Source of the DNA: Heracleum sosnowskyi
Taxonomy: Eukaryota; Streptophyta; Magnoliopsida; Apiales; Apiaceae
DNA length: 64,000 nucleotides
NCBI GenBank assembly: GCA_030848705.1
Contig: CM061236.1
Span: 59,973,481 to 60,037,480, forward strand
Direction: 5' to 3'
Shown here: in pieces, positions 13,101-24,850 of the stretch
Layout of the letters: each line of letters begins with the position of its first letter
Numbering within the stretch: the first letter of the stretch is position 1
Notes under the pieces: model-generated
Databases searched by the model: none
What the model was told of the DNA's origin: nothing
What the model saw: the letters and a program-made list of their open reading frames with translations, nothing else
Program-made: the position numbers and the translations under genes

Positions 13101-13229
13101 CATTACCTGTTAAAGATCCAGGGTAAAGTTGGGGTCGAGTCTGCATGTTTATATTATTATTCACAGGTTTATAAGTATAGAGGTTGTAGTGACTCCCCGA
13201 TCATGACCCCAGATTGGGAGGGCGTCACA

Positions 13230-14455
13230 GTCGTAGTTCTCATTACAACCATATGCACTTCATTAAAGTCATACCATCGATTCCCAATTCTTGATCGCGG
13301 AGTTGAACCATCATGGCCTATCGTACGAAGCATACTCATGACGTCGTCTAGCGCACTCGTCTTACGATAACGTTCTCGTGATATATATACACGATCTTCC
13401 TCGAGGTCCACAAAATTCTAAATGGCGTAGTAGACACTATATCTGGTAGAGTCATCGCTCGCGGGGAATTGAAACCTCATAACAATAAATGCCTTTGATT
13501 AATCCGGTAACTAAGTAACCTTAATCGCGTAAAAAGTTTAAACATTTTGGTTCTCACATATGTTGCCTCCTTAAGGGCAACTATAAAGGACTACGAGTAC
13601 AAGTTTTGCTCTAGTCAAGTCAACCAATAGTATGGGCTATACCGCCTCTATATAAACTGTTCTTGAGACTCTACTCGGCGTCTTATATCAATATCCTCGA
13701 TAAATCACATACAATTCTAAACTCTCTTCTCATCATCCAGATGACCTCTAAAGATTCTATCGGTCCTACTATAAGACCTCAAGTAAACATTCCAATCTTA
13801 TTTTCCTCAATGGTACTACATTCGGTACTCCAATAACCAACTCTATATGAGTCCTTACGTTAATCTCTTATTTAGACATCACTCTTAACACTCTCGTCTC
13901 TGAGTACTATAACCTCAAGCTCTGATAACCATTTCTGTAACACCCCCAGATCCGGGGTCGGAGATCCGGTTGTCATGCCCTCAATTCCAACAATAATATC
14001 TTTACTAGCTCAACAAATCCAATAATACAACATCAAAAGACCCCAACCTCTTACACACACCAGTTATAGCTTCAGAAACGAGTCACATAAGTAACATTAG
14101 TTATTACAACCAAATGTACTATCCGGGATCTCACTAATAGCAGCTGAACCCATGCAACTTACTTCTGCATTAACCATTTTGAATTGGACTACCTCAAGGT
14201 TGAATCTTCCACTTCCCTTTTCTTGTAGTACGGAATAACTGACTATGTTCTCTCTTCACTGAAAGTTTAATATAAAGTAAAGCAAGAATGAGCGAAAGAA
14301 TGCTCAGCAAGTATCCCATAATAAAATAAATAGTTTCACAACTATAAAGTCTGAAATCCAATAACCTTTGTTGATATAACAACCAAAACCTTTAAAGTAT
14401 AACAATTGAGTTAAAATACCATACAGTTCAAAATACTGTACTAGGAATAGTAAGA
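13230..14455 (-). repeat. Misplaced copy of A (PBS and LTR end) inside B
   Basis: This 1226-bp segment is nearly identical to 24142-25370, the DNA right of B's 3' LTR. By eye I find about eight substitutions and two small indels. It begins with the GTCGT duplication, holds A's leader, A's PBS on the minus strand (13919-13931) and the 3' end of A's LTR (from 13936). It stops at AGA (14453-14455), where B's own interior resumes in what looks like the last bases of B's PBS. The right-hand copy is continuous with the rest of A, so this one is the derived copy. Confidence 0.85.
13919..13931 (-). promoter_or_regulatory. Second copy of A's PBS
   Basis: The minus strand reads TGGTTATCAGAGC, the initiator-Met PBS with one extra T, as in the original at 24834-24846. 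It lies five bases from the LTR end TGTTACA at 13936. Confidence 0.75.
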
Positions 14456-16752
14456 GCGGTCAGTTTTTGGTCACTGAAACAAGCCAGGATTAGGTGTAAC
14501 AATAATGAGAGAATTTAAGGTGAGAAGTAGGACTTAAGCTTCATAGGTAAGATAGGATTTGTAGATGTAGGTTACCTTTAGGATGAGCATTAGTAGAATT
14601 AAGATAACCCTTTACCGTTTTAGTATCTTCTTGGTTTATTATTGTGTTGTTGCAGATAATGGATGTTTCGAGAGATTAACCTTCATTTAAGATTCCTTTT
14701 CCCAAGCCAGAGTCGTCAATATCAGTATCAGTGCATGCACCCGGCCAAGTGGAGATTTCCATTACCCTTTGGGTAAATTTCTTTTCTAATAGTATAGCTG
14801 CAAGTCAAGGCAGATTTTTTTTTTTTTACGTATAAAATGAAAGGGATTGGAGATGGATGGAATATTGAATGGATTATGGATTATGTGTGGATGATTGAGT
14901 TAGTATTTGAGATATTTTTAAACAGGGCATAGTCCATTTTACGAATAGGTCATGCCGAATTTTCTACAGAAATATTAGCTTAAGTTACGCACTTTCATGT
15001 TATATAGTATTCCGACATATCGAGCGAGTATACGCTGGAACCATCTGAAGATCGGGTTACGAACGAGGAAACTAATTCGAAGCTGGAGGAATCAATCGGA
15101 GAATCAGACTACCAGTTCGGAAGACATCACTTGTAGATCCTTATGTACTTTACAGAATTTCATCTGCAACTTCGGCTGCACCGCGGAAGCTATAGGAAAC
15201 ACCATGCCAGGTGTCGTATCAAGTGTGGTTAGAGTTGAGCGAGAGTAGAATCCCCAAGATAACGTCTAGAAACACTTAGATAGATTCTTTACGATATAAT
15301 AACTATTTTCCCCCGCGATAGGGACATTTGCCCAGAGAAGTGGCCTACGTGTAGATTCTTCCTTTATTCAAGATTACATACAGTTGATTTACTATCGGGA
15401 CATACCTATAACCTCAAACTAGAAATTAACTCCCCTAAGGACCATCTACATGAGACAAGGCGTGATTATCTCCATTCGTTCGAAGTAAGGATAAGTATGA
15501 TCACTACTAGTCATTGATCTTATTCAAATTATCAAAAAAAAAAAAAAAGATTCGATTTTTCATTTCTATTATTCTTTACGAAATACCTCTATTGTTCAGA
15601 GGCTACTTGATCCAATATTATATATATATATATAATATAAACTTTTGAAACTTTTAAACTTTTCCTATGTTCCTCTTAAATTTTTTTATCCTCCTTGTTG
15701 TAATTGAGATGAACAACCCTATATATATATAGGGGATTCAGGGACTTTCTATCTGTTTGATAGAAGTACAGTGGGACGCCACTGGTTGTGTGTTTGTCAT
15801 GGAAGTACTAAAGGTTGGCCACCTTCTGTACCTTGTTGTTTAAATTGACAAATGCAACCTGATAAAGTTCGATGATCATTTTGATCTCTTAGTTTGATTC
15901 TTTTTACCAGAAATTCTTACTAAACATACTTGTCATATATCCATATATATTGACACCTTCATATCTATTGATTCATTTTGTCGGAAACTCTTAGAGGTAT
16001 CAGCGATTTGAAGTTTCAAAGGTGAATGACGATATTCTGAGTGTCAAGTTGTACCTATATTGACGGGAAACTGTTTTGATCAAAAATGGGAAATTGTTTT
16101 AAAAGGAGGGATTCGATGTCAAGTAAATTGCTCATTAGACTTACAACACGATGTCAAGGTTTATTATTACCGAGAGTTGTGGTATGGATAAGGAGAAGGT
16201 AACAAGGATATACCAATACTAATCAGGTTTAAGTATGAAGTAAAGTGATATTGGATATACTAAAAAGGAGTTGATTATTGTTGATGAAAGACTGTTATTC
16301 TACTTGTCAGAAAAGTATATATAAGCACCTGTTTATCCTATATTTCACTTTGGATATAGTAGTTAAAACATTACAAGGTTTTGAACGTCTTGAGACCAAA
16401 TGTTGGACATAAATTTTAGAACCGAAGCATGATAACTTGAGCGTAACATGGTTTGAATCAAAATTTATATATCTGGCCAGGTTTATGTCCGAATATGTGA
16501 ATATTGATGAGAGGAGAGTTAAGAGACTCCAACAGGGGAAATGAGGTCGTGGATTAGGAGTAAAGTGATTTTAATTGACTTGACTATTTATACAGTTGTG
16601 GTATGGAAGGCTATGAGAATCAAAAGTGAAAGTGATTGATCACAAACAGAAGAAGCTAGAAAAAGGGAAGCTAGAGACACCGGAAGGAAACCAACAAATA
16701 GGGAACTTTTAGAACCATTTCAATATAAGGCCTAAGTTTCAGTCAAATAGGA
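14456..16752 (+). pseudogene. Leader and 5' gag remnant of B
   Basis: The first bases resemble K's leader just after its PBS: a CTGAAACAAG word at 14476 matches K's ATTGAAACAAG near 55065. Around 14700-15250 weak similarity to K's upstream ORF region is visible, including a frame at 14997-15248. No intact gag domain is left. Low-complexity patches occur: a T run near 14816, an A run near 15534 and an AT repeat near 15620-15640. Confidence 0.5.
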
Positions 16753-17160
16753 ATGTTGGATTTGGAAGATCAGAAACTGGAAATGATAAGTAAGGGAACC
16801 GTCCATAAAATATGGATTAACCAAGACCTCCGAAACCTACGATACCAGAATGTAGAACTTGTGGAAAGAAGCAACTGGGAGTTTCTAATAAGATCAATAT
16901 GGTACGTTACAAGTGTACTCAGACAGGACACTACGCCAATGAGAGCCATAAACCGAAGGCAAGAGTTACGTGTAACAAGTGTAGGAAGGTATGACATTCC
17001 TTAAGAGATTACAAGCACTAGACCCAGTAAGCAATATGTTAAGGGTAACATGACCATTACACACTAAGTAACCAAGGACAAGAATCCTCAATATAACCAT
17101 GAGTGATACAGTAAAGAACAAGGATGTGGTTGCGGATACGTTTCATATTAGCTACATAAG
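16753..17160 (+). pseudogene. gag: Zinc-knuckle remnant of B gag
   Basis: Between about 16840 and 17015 the plus strand encodes broken copies of the cysteine motifs seen in K: an ECRTCGKK piece, then a CTQTGHYA piece in which the last Cys is lost, then a CNKCRKV piece ending in a stop. This order (one C-rich block and two CCHC knuckles) is the same as in K at about 57121-57285. The region binds RNA in intact family members. Frameshifts and stops make it non-functional. Confidence 0.65.
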
Positions 17161-20100
17161 TGCCAAAGTGTTAACGGATTCGAAGCCACAAAGTATTTTA
17201 TTTTCAGAGAATTTTCTCGTAAGTCGGACTGTAAAACGCAACGGTTAAGTAAAGTTTTGACTACATGAATAGCTACTCAGGAGCATATATCGATTAATCT
17301 AGCTTGTCCTCACTGTGAGATTGATATAATAGAAATCTGATGTAAATTCTAAGAATGGATTGGTTAACAGAGTATGAAGAAAATGGAAATATCGAGCCCT
17401 AGATAATGTAAAAGTTGTTATCCGAGGCCGAAAGCAGACGAAGAGGTATCTAACTATCAAATAGGTAAAAGATTATTGTGTCAAGGTTGAAAAGCTTATC
17501 GTCATACGAGGTAAATGTTAGGAAAGAAACACCTTGGATAAAGAAGATTCTAGTAGCTAACAAATTTCAAATTGTATTACTTGACAATCTTTTAGGTTTA
17601 CCTCCCGCCAGGGAAGTAGATTTGTTGAAGACTTAACACCCGGGACAAAACCAGTTTCGACGGCTCCATATAGAATGGCATAAGTAGAAATGAAAGAGTT
17701 AGCAATTCAATTGCAAGATCTTAGGAAAAAGGGAGTTATAAGGTCTAGTTTATTCCCATGGGGTGCGCCAAGTTGACCATTAAGAACAAATACCCATTGT
17801 CAAGGATTGATGATCTGACCAGTTAAAGAACACAGTGTGCTTTTCAAAATTTATTTATGATTTGGTTACTGTCATTTAAAAAAAAAACTCGAAGATATTC
17901 CTTAGACGATGTTTTGAACCTGATGTATATAGACACTATGAGTTCTTAGTGATGGAGTTCGGTTTGATGAATTCAACTACCACTTTTATGAACATGATGA
18001 ATAGAAATTTTAAGAAATATTTGGATAAGTTTGAGAATGTTTTCATAAATGACATCTTAAGGTATTCAAAGATGGAAGAAGAGCATACAGATCATTTGAG
18101 AATAACCCTAGAAATTTTAAGAAAGGAGATATTGTGCGCAAATTTTTCTAAGTGCGAGTTTTGGTTGAAAGAATTACAATTACTAGGACAGGTAATTAGT
18201 AGAGAAGGAATCCAAGTGGATCCAGCTAAGGTTGAAAGGTTAATGAATTGAGTAAGGCCTAAGACACCTACAAAAGTTAGAGGTTTTATGAGATTGGATG
18301 GAGATTATCGAAGGTTTTTCAAGGATTATACCAAGATAGCCACACCATTAACCAAGCTTACTAGAAAGCATCCAAGAGTTAAGATAAATGGAAAAGGAAG
18401 TATTTAAATTGCTAGAGGAACGGAACTCTTTAGTCAAGCCATAATGATAAAATAGATTCATTGTTACTGGAAAATGATGACTCATGTACCTTAGGACAAT
18501 ATCAACAACTAAAATTGAGAACACAACTTTGTGTTAAGAATCAAGACTGATTTAACATATTAAGATGACTGTATATATTTCTAGACAACTGAAGAACCAC
18601 GAGTGGAAACACCCGACACATGACTGAGAACTAGCCACAATAGTCTTCGCATTGATTTGGAGGCCTACTTGTATGAAGGAAAATATGAAATCTATTCGGA
18701 TCATAAACATTTGAAATATATTTTCACCGAAAAGGAGCTGTATACATAAGGTAGAGGAAATGGTTAGGACTGATCAAGGAATTTGAAAAAGTAGGAATAG
18801 AGGTTCGTATTTCAGATCAAGCGACGGAGATGATAAACATATATACAATGACTTTTCAACTGGAGCGGCTAGAGAAAAGTAGAAAAATGTCTAGCGGAAG
18901 TGATGAGCGATAACATGAGTAACTTTACAGGAGAAAGTAGAAGGAGTCAAAAGGATGATAAAGGAATTTTTAGGTTTTTCTCTAGGAATTGGATACCTAG
19001 TGTGACATGGTTAAAGAATGAGATATTGAATGATGCTCGTGAATTCGAAGTATTCGATCCATCCCAGATGTACGAAGATGTAACAAGGCGTAAAAGAAAA
19101 TCTTGGTGGACATATACGAAAGAGATATTACTAGATGAGTAAGTAAGTGTTTTACCTGTCAGGGAGTTAAAACTGAACATCAAAGACCTAGTGGATAATT
19201 ACAACCAATAGAAATTCCTGAGTTGAAATAGGAAAATCTCATGATGCCAATTGAGTCATGTTCGACAGATTAAACAAGTCGGTACATTTCCTTTTTCCAT
19301 CAACGAGAAACATTCATTGGATAAATTGGTTTTATCTCTAAGAGACAGTAGTAAAGCAGGAGGTTCAAGTATCAATCGAATCTTACCAAGACCCTCATTT
19401 TAATTCAAGATTTGGAAGAAAGTTTTGACATGCTCAGAAACCAAGTTAAATATGTGTACCGTTTATCGTCCTTAAGCATATAGTCATAGTGAATAGACTA
19501 TCCAGACAATCGAAGATATACTTAGAATTTGTGCGATGGATTTTGAAAGCAATTGAGGTGATCATTTACCATTAGTGGAATTCTTTTGCCGCAACAGCTA
19601 TCACGCAAGTATTGGAATGCCCATGTATGAAGCATTGTATGGAAGGAAATGTAGGTCGCCTGCATATTGGGAAGAAGTGGGAGAACGAAAAGTTTTGGGA
19701 CCCGAGCTAGTGCAATAAACGAAGGAAAAGATTGAAATCATTCGGAAAAGACTAGTTACGGCACAAGACAGACAACGGAAGTACGCTGACCAAGACAGGA
19801 AGGATCTAATCTTTGAAGAAGGAAATCAAGTGTTGCTAAAAGTGTCACCATGGAAAGGAGTTACGAGATTCGGCAAGAAAGGGAAACTTAGCCCGAGATA
19901 TGTAGGACCGTTTGAGATATTGAGACGTATTGGAAAAGTTGCATATGAGTTAGCGTTACCACCCCACATGGAGCACATTCATAACGTTTTTCATGTTTCG
20001 ATGCTTAAGAGATTTAATCCTGATACAAATCACGTGATCGAATATGAGCCTATTGAGATTCAACCCGATTTGTCATATGTAGAACAACCTGTAGAAATTC

Positions 20101-20238
20101 AGGATCATATGGATAGGAAACTAAGGAATAAGACTGTTAAGTTAGTTAAGGTTTTGTGAAGGAATCCCAAAGTTGAAGATTCGACTTGGGAACTTGAGAG
20201 CGAGATGCTTGAAAAGTATCCGCATCTATTTTCATAAG
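17161..20238 (+). pseudogene. pol: Decayed pol of B (PR, RT, RNase H, IN, chromodomain)
   Basis: Pieces occur in canonical Ty3 order. A protease remnant lies near 17168-17215. The RT start lies at about 17590-17780. An RT segment at 17949-18251 includes a FIND sequence at 18042-18053, where the catalytic FIDD motif has lost its first Asp. RNase H traces lie near 18600-18800 and integrase zinc-region traces near 18900-19200. The integrase C-terminal part at 19600-20159 reads GRKCRSPAYWEEVGERK and then VGPFEILRRIGK. A chromodomain-like tail ends near 20238. Multiple frameshifts and stops separate them. Confidence 0.85.
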
Positions 20239-20260
20239 GTTAGATTCTGGGGACAGAATC

Positions 20261-20277
20261 TTTTTAAGGGGGAAGGT
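20261..20277 (+). promoter_or_regulatory. Polypurine tract of B
   Basis: AAGGGGGAAGG lies just before the 3' LTR start at 20278. Confidence 0.8.
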
Positions 20278-23200
20278 TATAACGACTCAGAAAAACGCTT
20301 GTACAGTATTAATATTTAATAATATTTGAGATCTATGATATGTGAATATTGTGTGAAAGGTGGATATTTGAAAATGTGATAATTAGATGTTTACTTGGTG
20401 AATGGTATGGATTAAAATATGTGTGTATGCTTTTAATTGCATTTTATATGAATTTCTTATTAAAAATTAGTTCTTTTTGACCTTCCGGGAATTTTATAAA
20501 ATCATCGGAGATTCTTTTTATTGTGAAATATTTTTCACAACCTTTATTTTATATTCTATTATTTTCTAAAATTAATGGAGGAATTTATTTTTGGCTTTAA
20601 GGATTTAAAAACGATTTTATGAGTTAAATGTCATTTATGTGATCTAAACTTTGAAAATTCATATTTAATTCAATTTTGATCATACAAATATTTTAAAAAT
20701 ATGTGTGAGCTTGTAAATTTGTATTCTCTGTTTTAAAAATAAAATTTTGATTTTTAGATATTATTGTCATTTTATTTTGGATTTTAGAAAGGCATTATAT
20801 TGGTTTTCTTTTATTAAAAATCAGATTTTTAATTGTGAAGTTACTGTTTTGCCCTTGGGGCTTATAAAACCCTCAAGCCCAGCATTCTCCCCCTTTTCTT
20901 ATTGTCGACACCTCTGTTCTCTCTTCTCTGCTCTCTCTCGGCTATTCTCATTTTCTGTAAAAATCTTCATCCTTCTCTTCTTTTCTCTCCACACAATCAA
21001 TTGTTATATATATATACATACATATACGATCGTGGTTGTGTGTGTGTGTGTGTGTGTATGGCCGTGTGTATATGTGTGTACCAGTTTTGCATGCAAGAGA
21101 TTTTGGTGATTTTGATCTTATTTCAATTCGGAAAGCTTGTTTGTGATGATTTCGTGATTAATTGGTTGTTTTAAATTGTTTATTGGTGAGGTTTGTTGAA
21201 GGAAACCCGAATTCCGGGCACCTCCAAACAATGCCGTCGTCGGCAATGAGCTCCGGCGAGCCGACGGGGACGATGATGATGTTCTTGAGTCCAATTTATG
21301 TATTAATAGCTATGTTTAGATGTAATGATTGCATGTTGAGAAATCGAAAAACATGTATGTATTTCTGATTTTCTCCTTTTTGTAAAATTGGTTTGAAGTA
21401 TTGATGTTGATGATTAATTGATAGCCTCAAGGTTATAGTGATTGCATGTTAGTGATTGTGTTAAATTTAGAGAATTTTGGATTTTATATGTTGAAGGTTT
21501 TGATTTGGGGATTTTGTTGAATTCAAAGTTTATGGATTGTTGATTAGTTAATTGTGGTATTTGGTAATTGCATGTATAGATTTTTAGTAATTTCTTGAGA
21601 ACATGAGTTTAAAACCTTTTCAGCTAAGGAGGAGTTTTAGTTTTGATATTGGATGATTGGTTGTAGTAGGGATTTTATTTGTGTTTGGTTTTGAATAGAT
21701 GAACATCATGTTGAGATGCCCAGAAACTGCTTGTTCTGTTTTGGTTATTTGCGAATGGTTGCTGCCTGTTTTAGACAGAAAGTCTAGGATGAAACTGTTC
21801 TAATTAGAGTCTAGTTTGCTCAGGTGCAAACCTTGTATCGATAGAGTTAGCGAGTAAAGAGTTATGTATGTTTTACTAAAAGTTGCGCAGCAGGGATTTT
21901 TATGTGCTTCAGTTCATACTTTAACCTGTTCGTTTTTAGTCTATATAAACTGTTCTGAAGTTGAAATTTTTATTCTGAGTTGGAGTAGTAATCAGGAAGT
22001 AGCGTGTCAAATGTGGTATTTGTTTGATTACTTTTGGATTTATGAAAAATGTTTTAGTAAAGTATGCGCAACAGATTTTTTAGCTTTTTGAGATGAAAAC
22101 ATTGTTTGTAAAGTTGTTAAGGATATGGTTAGCATTGGTCAAGTTGATTTAAAGGGATAACCAAGTGTGGTATGATTTGAAAGTTAGAATATATACATAT
22201 GTATTAAAGGAGTATATTATGTGAACTTGAATGGCAATGTGTGCTTATGTGAGTTTTGTGCTTATCATATGGATAAGAGATTATAAGTGATATAAATATT
22301 ATGTGTTTACGCGTTTAGGGAACGTGGGGTAGTTTAGAATAAGGATTAGAATTTTGAGAGGATCATTCTGAAATAGTATATACTCTTTTGTAGAGTTGCG
22401 AGACGTGGAACATAGAAATAAAGGCAAGGCGAAGGCAGAAATTCAGTGAGTACAATTTGTTCTAAAAGCTACTTAAGAATCCAAAGAAGTAGAGCCTATA
22501 AATAAAGGAAAGACCAAGGTGGAGAACCAGTGATTTCTCATTACCTTTTTTGCTATTAAGGCAAGTAATACTAACTTGCTTTCGTATTTCGATTCCATTC
22601 TTTCATTTTGACATATATGAATTGCTATCTTGCTTTGATATATTTTTAATTCTGAAAACACATATTGTTCATTGGTAACCCTTATCTCTGTTCATATACC
22701 ATGTTGTTCTGTACACCCTACTTTGTTTAGTTTTCTTTCCTTGAACCTTTATACCCTGATTATATCAATGTATTAAAGCTCAATAACCTATGGTTCTATA
22801 ATCTGAAGTTGATCACCTGCTTATGCATTCCTTTTATACCTGAAAGTGAATATATCTGAACCCTCATTCTAATTACATTTCCAAAATGTACCGGATGACA
22901 TTTTCTTCTTGTTTTCCCATTAATAGAAATCCAGATTGATCATATTGAACTTATCCAAGTCCCAAAAGACTCTTTTATATACAATCATTATAGACACAAC
23001 ACAATGTCTTGTGAACCATATCTTGCTTAAACTCTTCTGCAGGCCTTATCCTTATCCTTTGATTATACTTACATTTTAACCTGAGATTCTATTGCATTAG
23101 ATTTGAACTTGTACCTATGAATCACATACTTACTTGAAATTGAGAATACATGAACCTTCACTTGAGTACTATACAAACACACATCCAATGATTTACAAAG

Positions 23201-24141
23201 GATTTCTTTCGTAAGAAAGGTTTTAAAAGAAAGGAAGTTTCAAAATTTATAATCATTTGAATTCCGATTTATGATTTCCACGGATTTCTAAGTTTGGAGG
23301 CGTAAGAGGCCGAGTGACGCCGGCCCAGCACTTTTTAATTATAATAAATGGACTAGGGATGGACTAGTCTAAAGGCCAATGTGTGCCTATTGGGACCCAA
23401 TACAATGACCAGAGGGACTATGTGTCCGGTATGGGGACATTACGTGGCTGATCACCCGTATTGTCCGACGCGTTGTGAAAAATCTCCAAATTACTTATTG
23501 TTTTTCTTGAAATCATATATCTTTATAAGGAAATGGGTTTACCCTTTGAAATTGTATATTCATGTCATTGTTCTGATAATCCCTTGATATGGATTCTGCT
23601 ATACCAATGACATACATATTGATATTGGAAACTGTCTTGAAATTGTATATTCATTTCACTGTTCTGATAATCCCTTGATATGGATTCTGCTATACCCATG
23701 ACATACATATTGATATTGGAAACTATTTCACAGTGGTTAACTATTTGGATATATTATTACTTGCTGAGCATTTGGCTCATTCTTTCCCCTGTTCTAACCC
23801 ACAGTTAAAAGAGAAGATGGTACACACTTTTCAGTCAGCTAGGAAGTCTGCCTATAGGGTTATTTTTGGGATGCCAGCTCAGGCAGGTGATGAAGACTTG
23901 TAGAAGGTGTTTTGTATAAGGGAATGTAGAACTTTTAAGACACAGTTGTAATAACTTTTGAGACTTTTATTATGTAATAAAATGAAGTAGATAGTTGATG
24001 CTTGTTTCATACCATTACCTGTTAAAGATCCAGGGTAAAGTTGGGGTCGTGTCTGCATGTTTATATTATTATTCACATGTTTATAAGTATAGAGGTTGTA
24101 GTGACTCCTCGATCATGACCCCAGATTGGGAGGGCGTCACA
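20278..24141 (+). repeat. 3' LTR of B (3864 bp)
   Basis: Near-identical to 9373-13229. It starts TATAACGACTC and ends GGCGTCACA, followed by the GTCGT duplication. The TATA box is at 20863-20869. Confidence 0.9.
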
Positions 24142-24833
24142 GTCGTAGTTCTCATTACAACCATATGCACTTCATTAAAGTCATACCATCGATTCCCAAT
24201 GTTCTTGATCGCGGAGTTGAACCATCATGGCCTATCGTACGAAGCATACTCATGACGTCGTCTAGCGCACTCGTCTTACGATAACGTTCTCGTGATATAT
24301 ATACACGATCTTCCTCGAGGTCCACAAAATTCTAAATGGCGTAGTAGACACTATCTCTGGTAGAGTCATCGCTCGCGGGGAATTGAAACCTCATAACAAT
24401 AAATGCCTTTGATTAATCCGGTAACTAAGTAACCTTAATCGCGTAAAAAGTTTAAACATTTTGGTTCTCACATATGTTGCCTCCTTAAGGGCAACTATAA
24501 AGGACTACGAGTACAAGTTTTTCTCTAGTCAAGTCAACCAATAGTATGGGCTATACCGCCTCTATATAAACTGCTCTTGAGACTCTACTCGGCGTCTTAT
24601 ATCAATATCCTCGATAAATCACATACAATTCTAAAACTCTCTTCTCATCATCCAGATGACCTCTAAAGATTCTATCGGTCCTACTATAAGACCTCAAGTA
24701 AACATTCCAATCTTATTTTCCTCAATGGTACTACATTCAGTACTCCAATAACCAACTCTATATGAGTCCTTACGTTAATCTCTTATTTAGACATCACTCT
24801 TAACACTCTCGTCTCTGAGTACTATAACCTCAA
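24142..24833 (-). pseudogene. Leader and gag start of A
   Basis: This is the original copy of the segment duplicated at 13230. On the minus strand it follows A's PBS and runs up to B's insertion site (the first five bases are the right GTCGT duplication). No conserved gag domain is readable. The copy near 13169-13411 contains an 80-aa open frame of unknown kind. Confidence 0.5.
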
Positions 24834-24846
24834 GCTCTGATAACCA
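24834..24846 (-). promoter_or_regulatory. Primer-binding site of A
   Basis: The minus strand reads TGGTTATCAGAGC, initiator-Met type with an extra T. It is four bases from the LTR end. Confidence 0.75.
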
Positions 24847-24850
24847 TTTC

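Larger units (their letters stand above)
9373..13229 (+). repeat. 5' LTR of B (3857 bp)
   Basis: Starts TATAACGACTC (probably a mutated TG start) and ends GGCGTCACA. It aligns end to end with 20278-24141, with about 38 substitutions and a few indels by eye. The promoter TATA box is at 9951-9957. A GC-rich patch near 10310-10360 and a TG repeat lie in the transcribed part. The short ORFs inside it (9930-10193, 10246-10455) differ between the two LTR copies and look like chance. Confidence 0.9.
9373..24141 (+). mobile_element. B: Tekay-type Ty3 chromovirus, rearranged
   Basis: B has a 5' LTR 9373-13229, a misplaced copy of its 3' flank 13230-14455, an internal region from 14453 with leader, gag and pol remnants, a PPT, and a 3' LTR 20278-24141. 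GTCGT duplications flank it inside A. The chromodomain-like C-terminus after integrase (near 20080-20238) and the very long LTRs place it in the Tekay/Del chromovirus group. The coding part is heavily decayed although the LTRs differ by only about 1% by eye, which suggests LTR gene conversion. Confidence 0.85.

Noticed and set aside
13230..14455. Simple tandem duplication or solo-LTR event as explanation of the repeated segment
   Set aside because: Neither leaves B's internal region resuming inside its PBS after the copied flank. The junctions need a copy that ran past the 3' LTR and switched back.
15529..15740. A-run and AT repeat near 15534-15640 as a replication origin or matrix site
   Set aside because: Low-complexity AT sequence is common in decayed elements and there is no further support.
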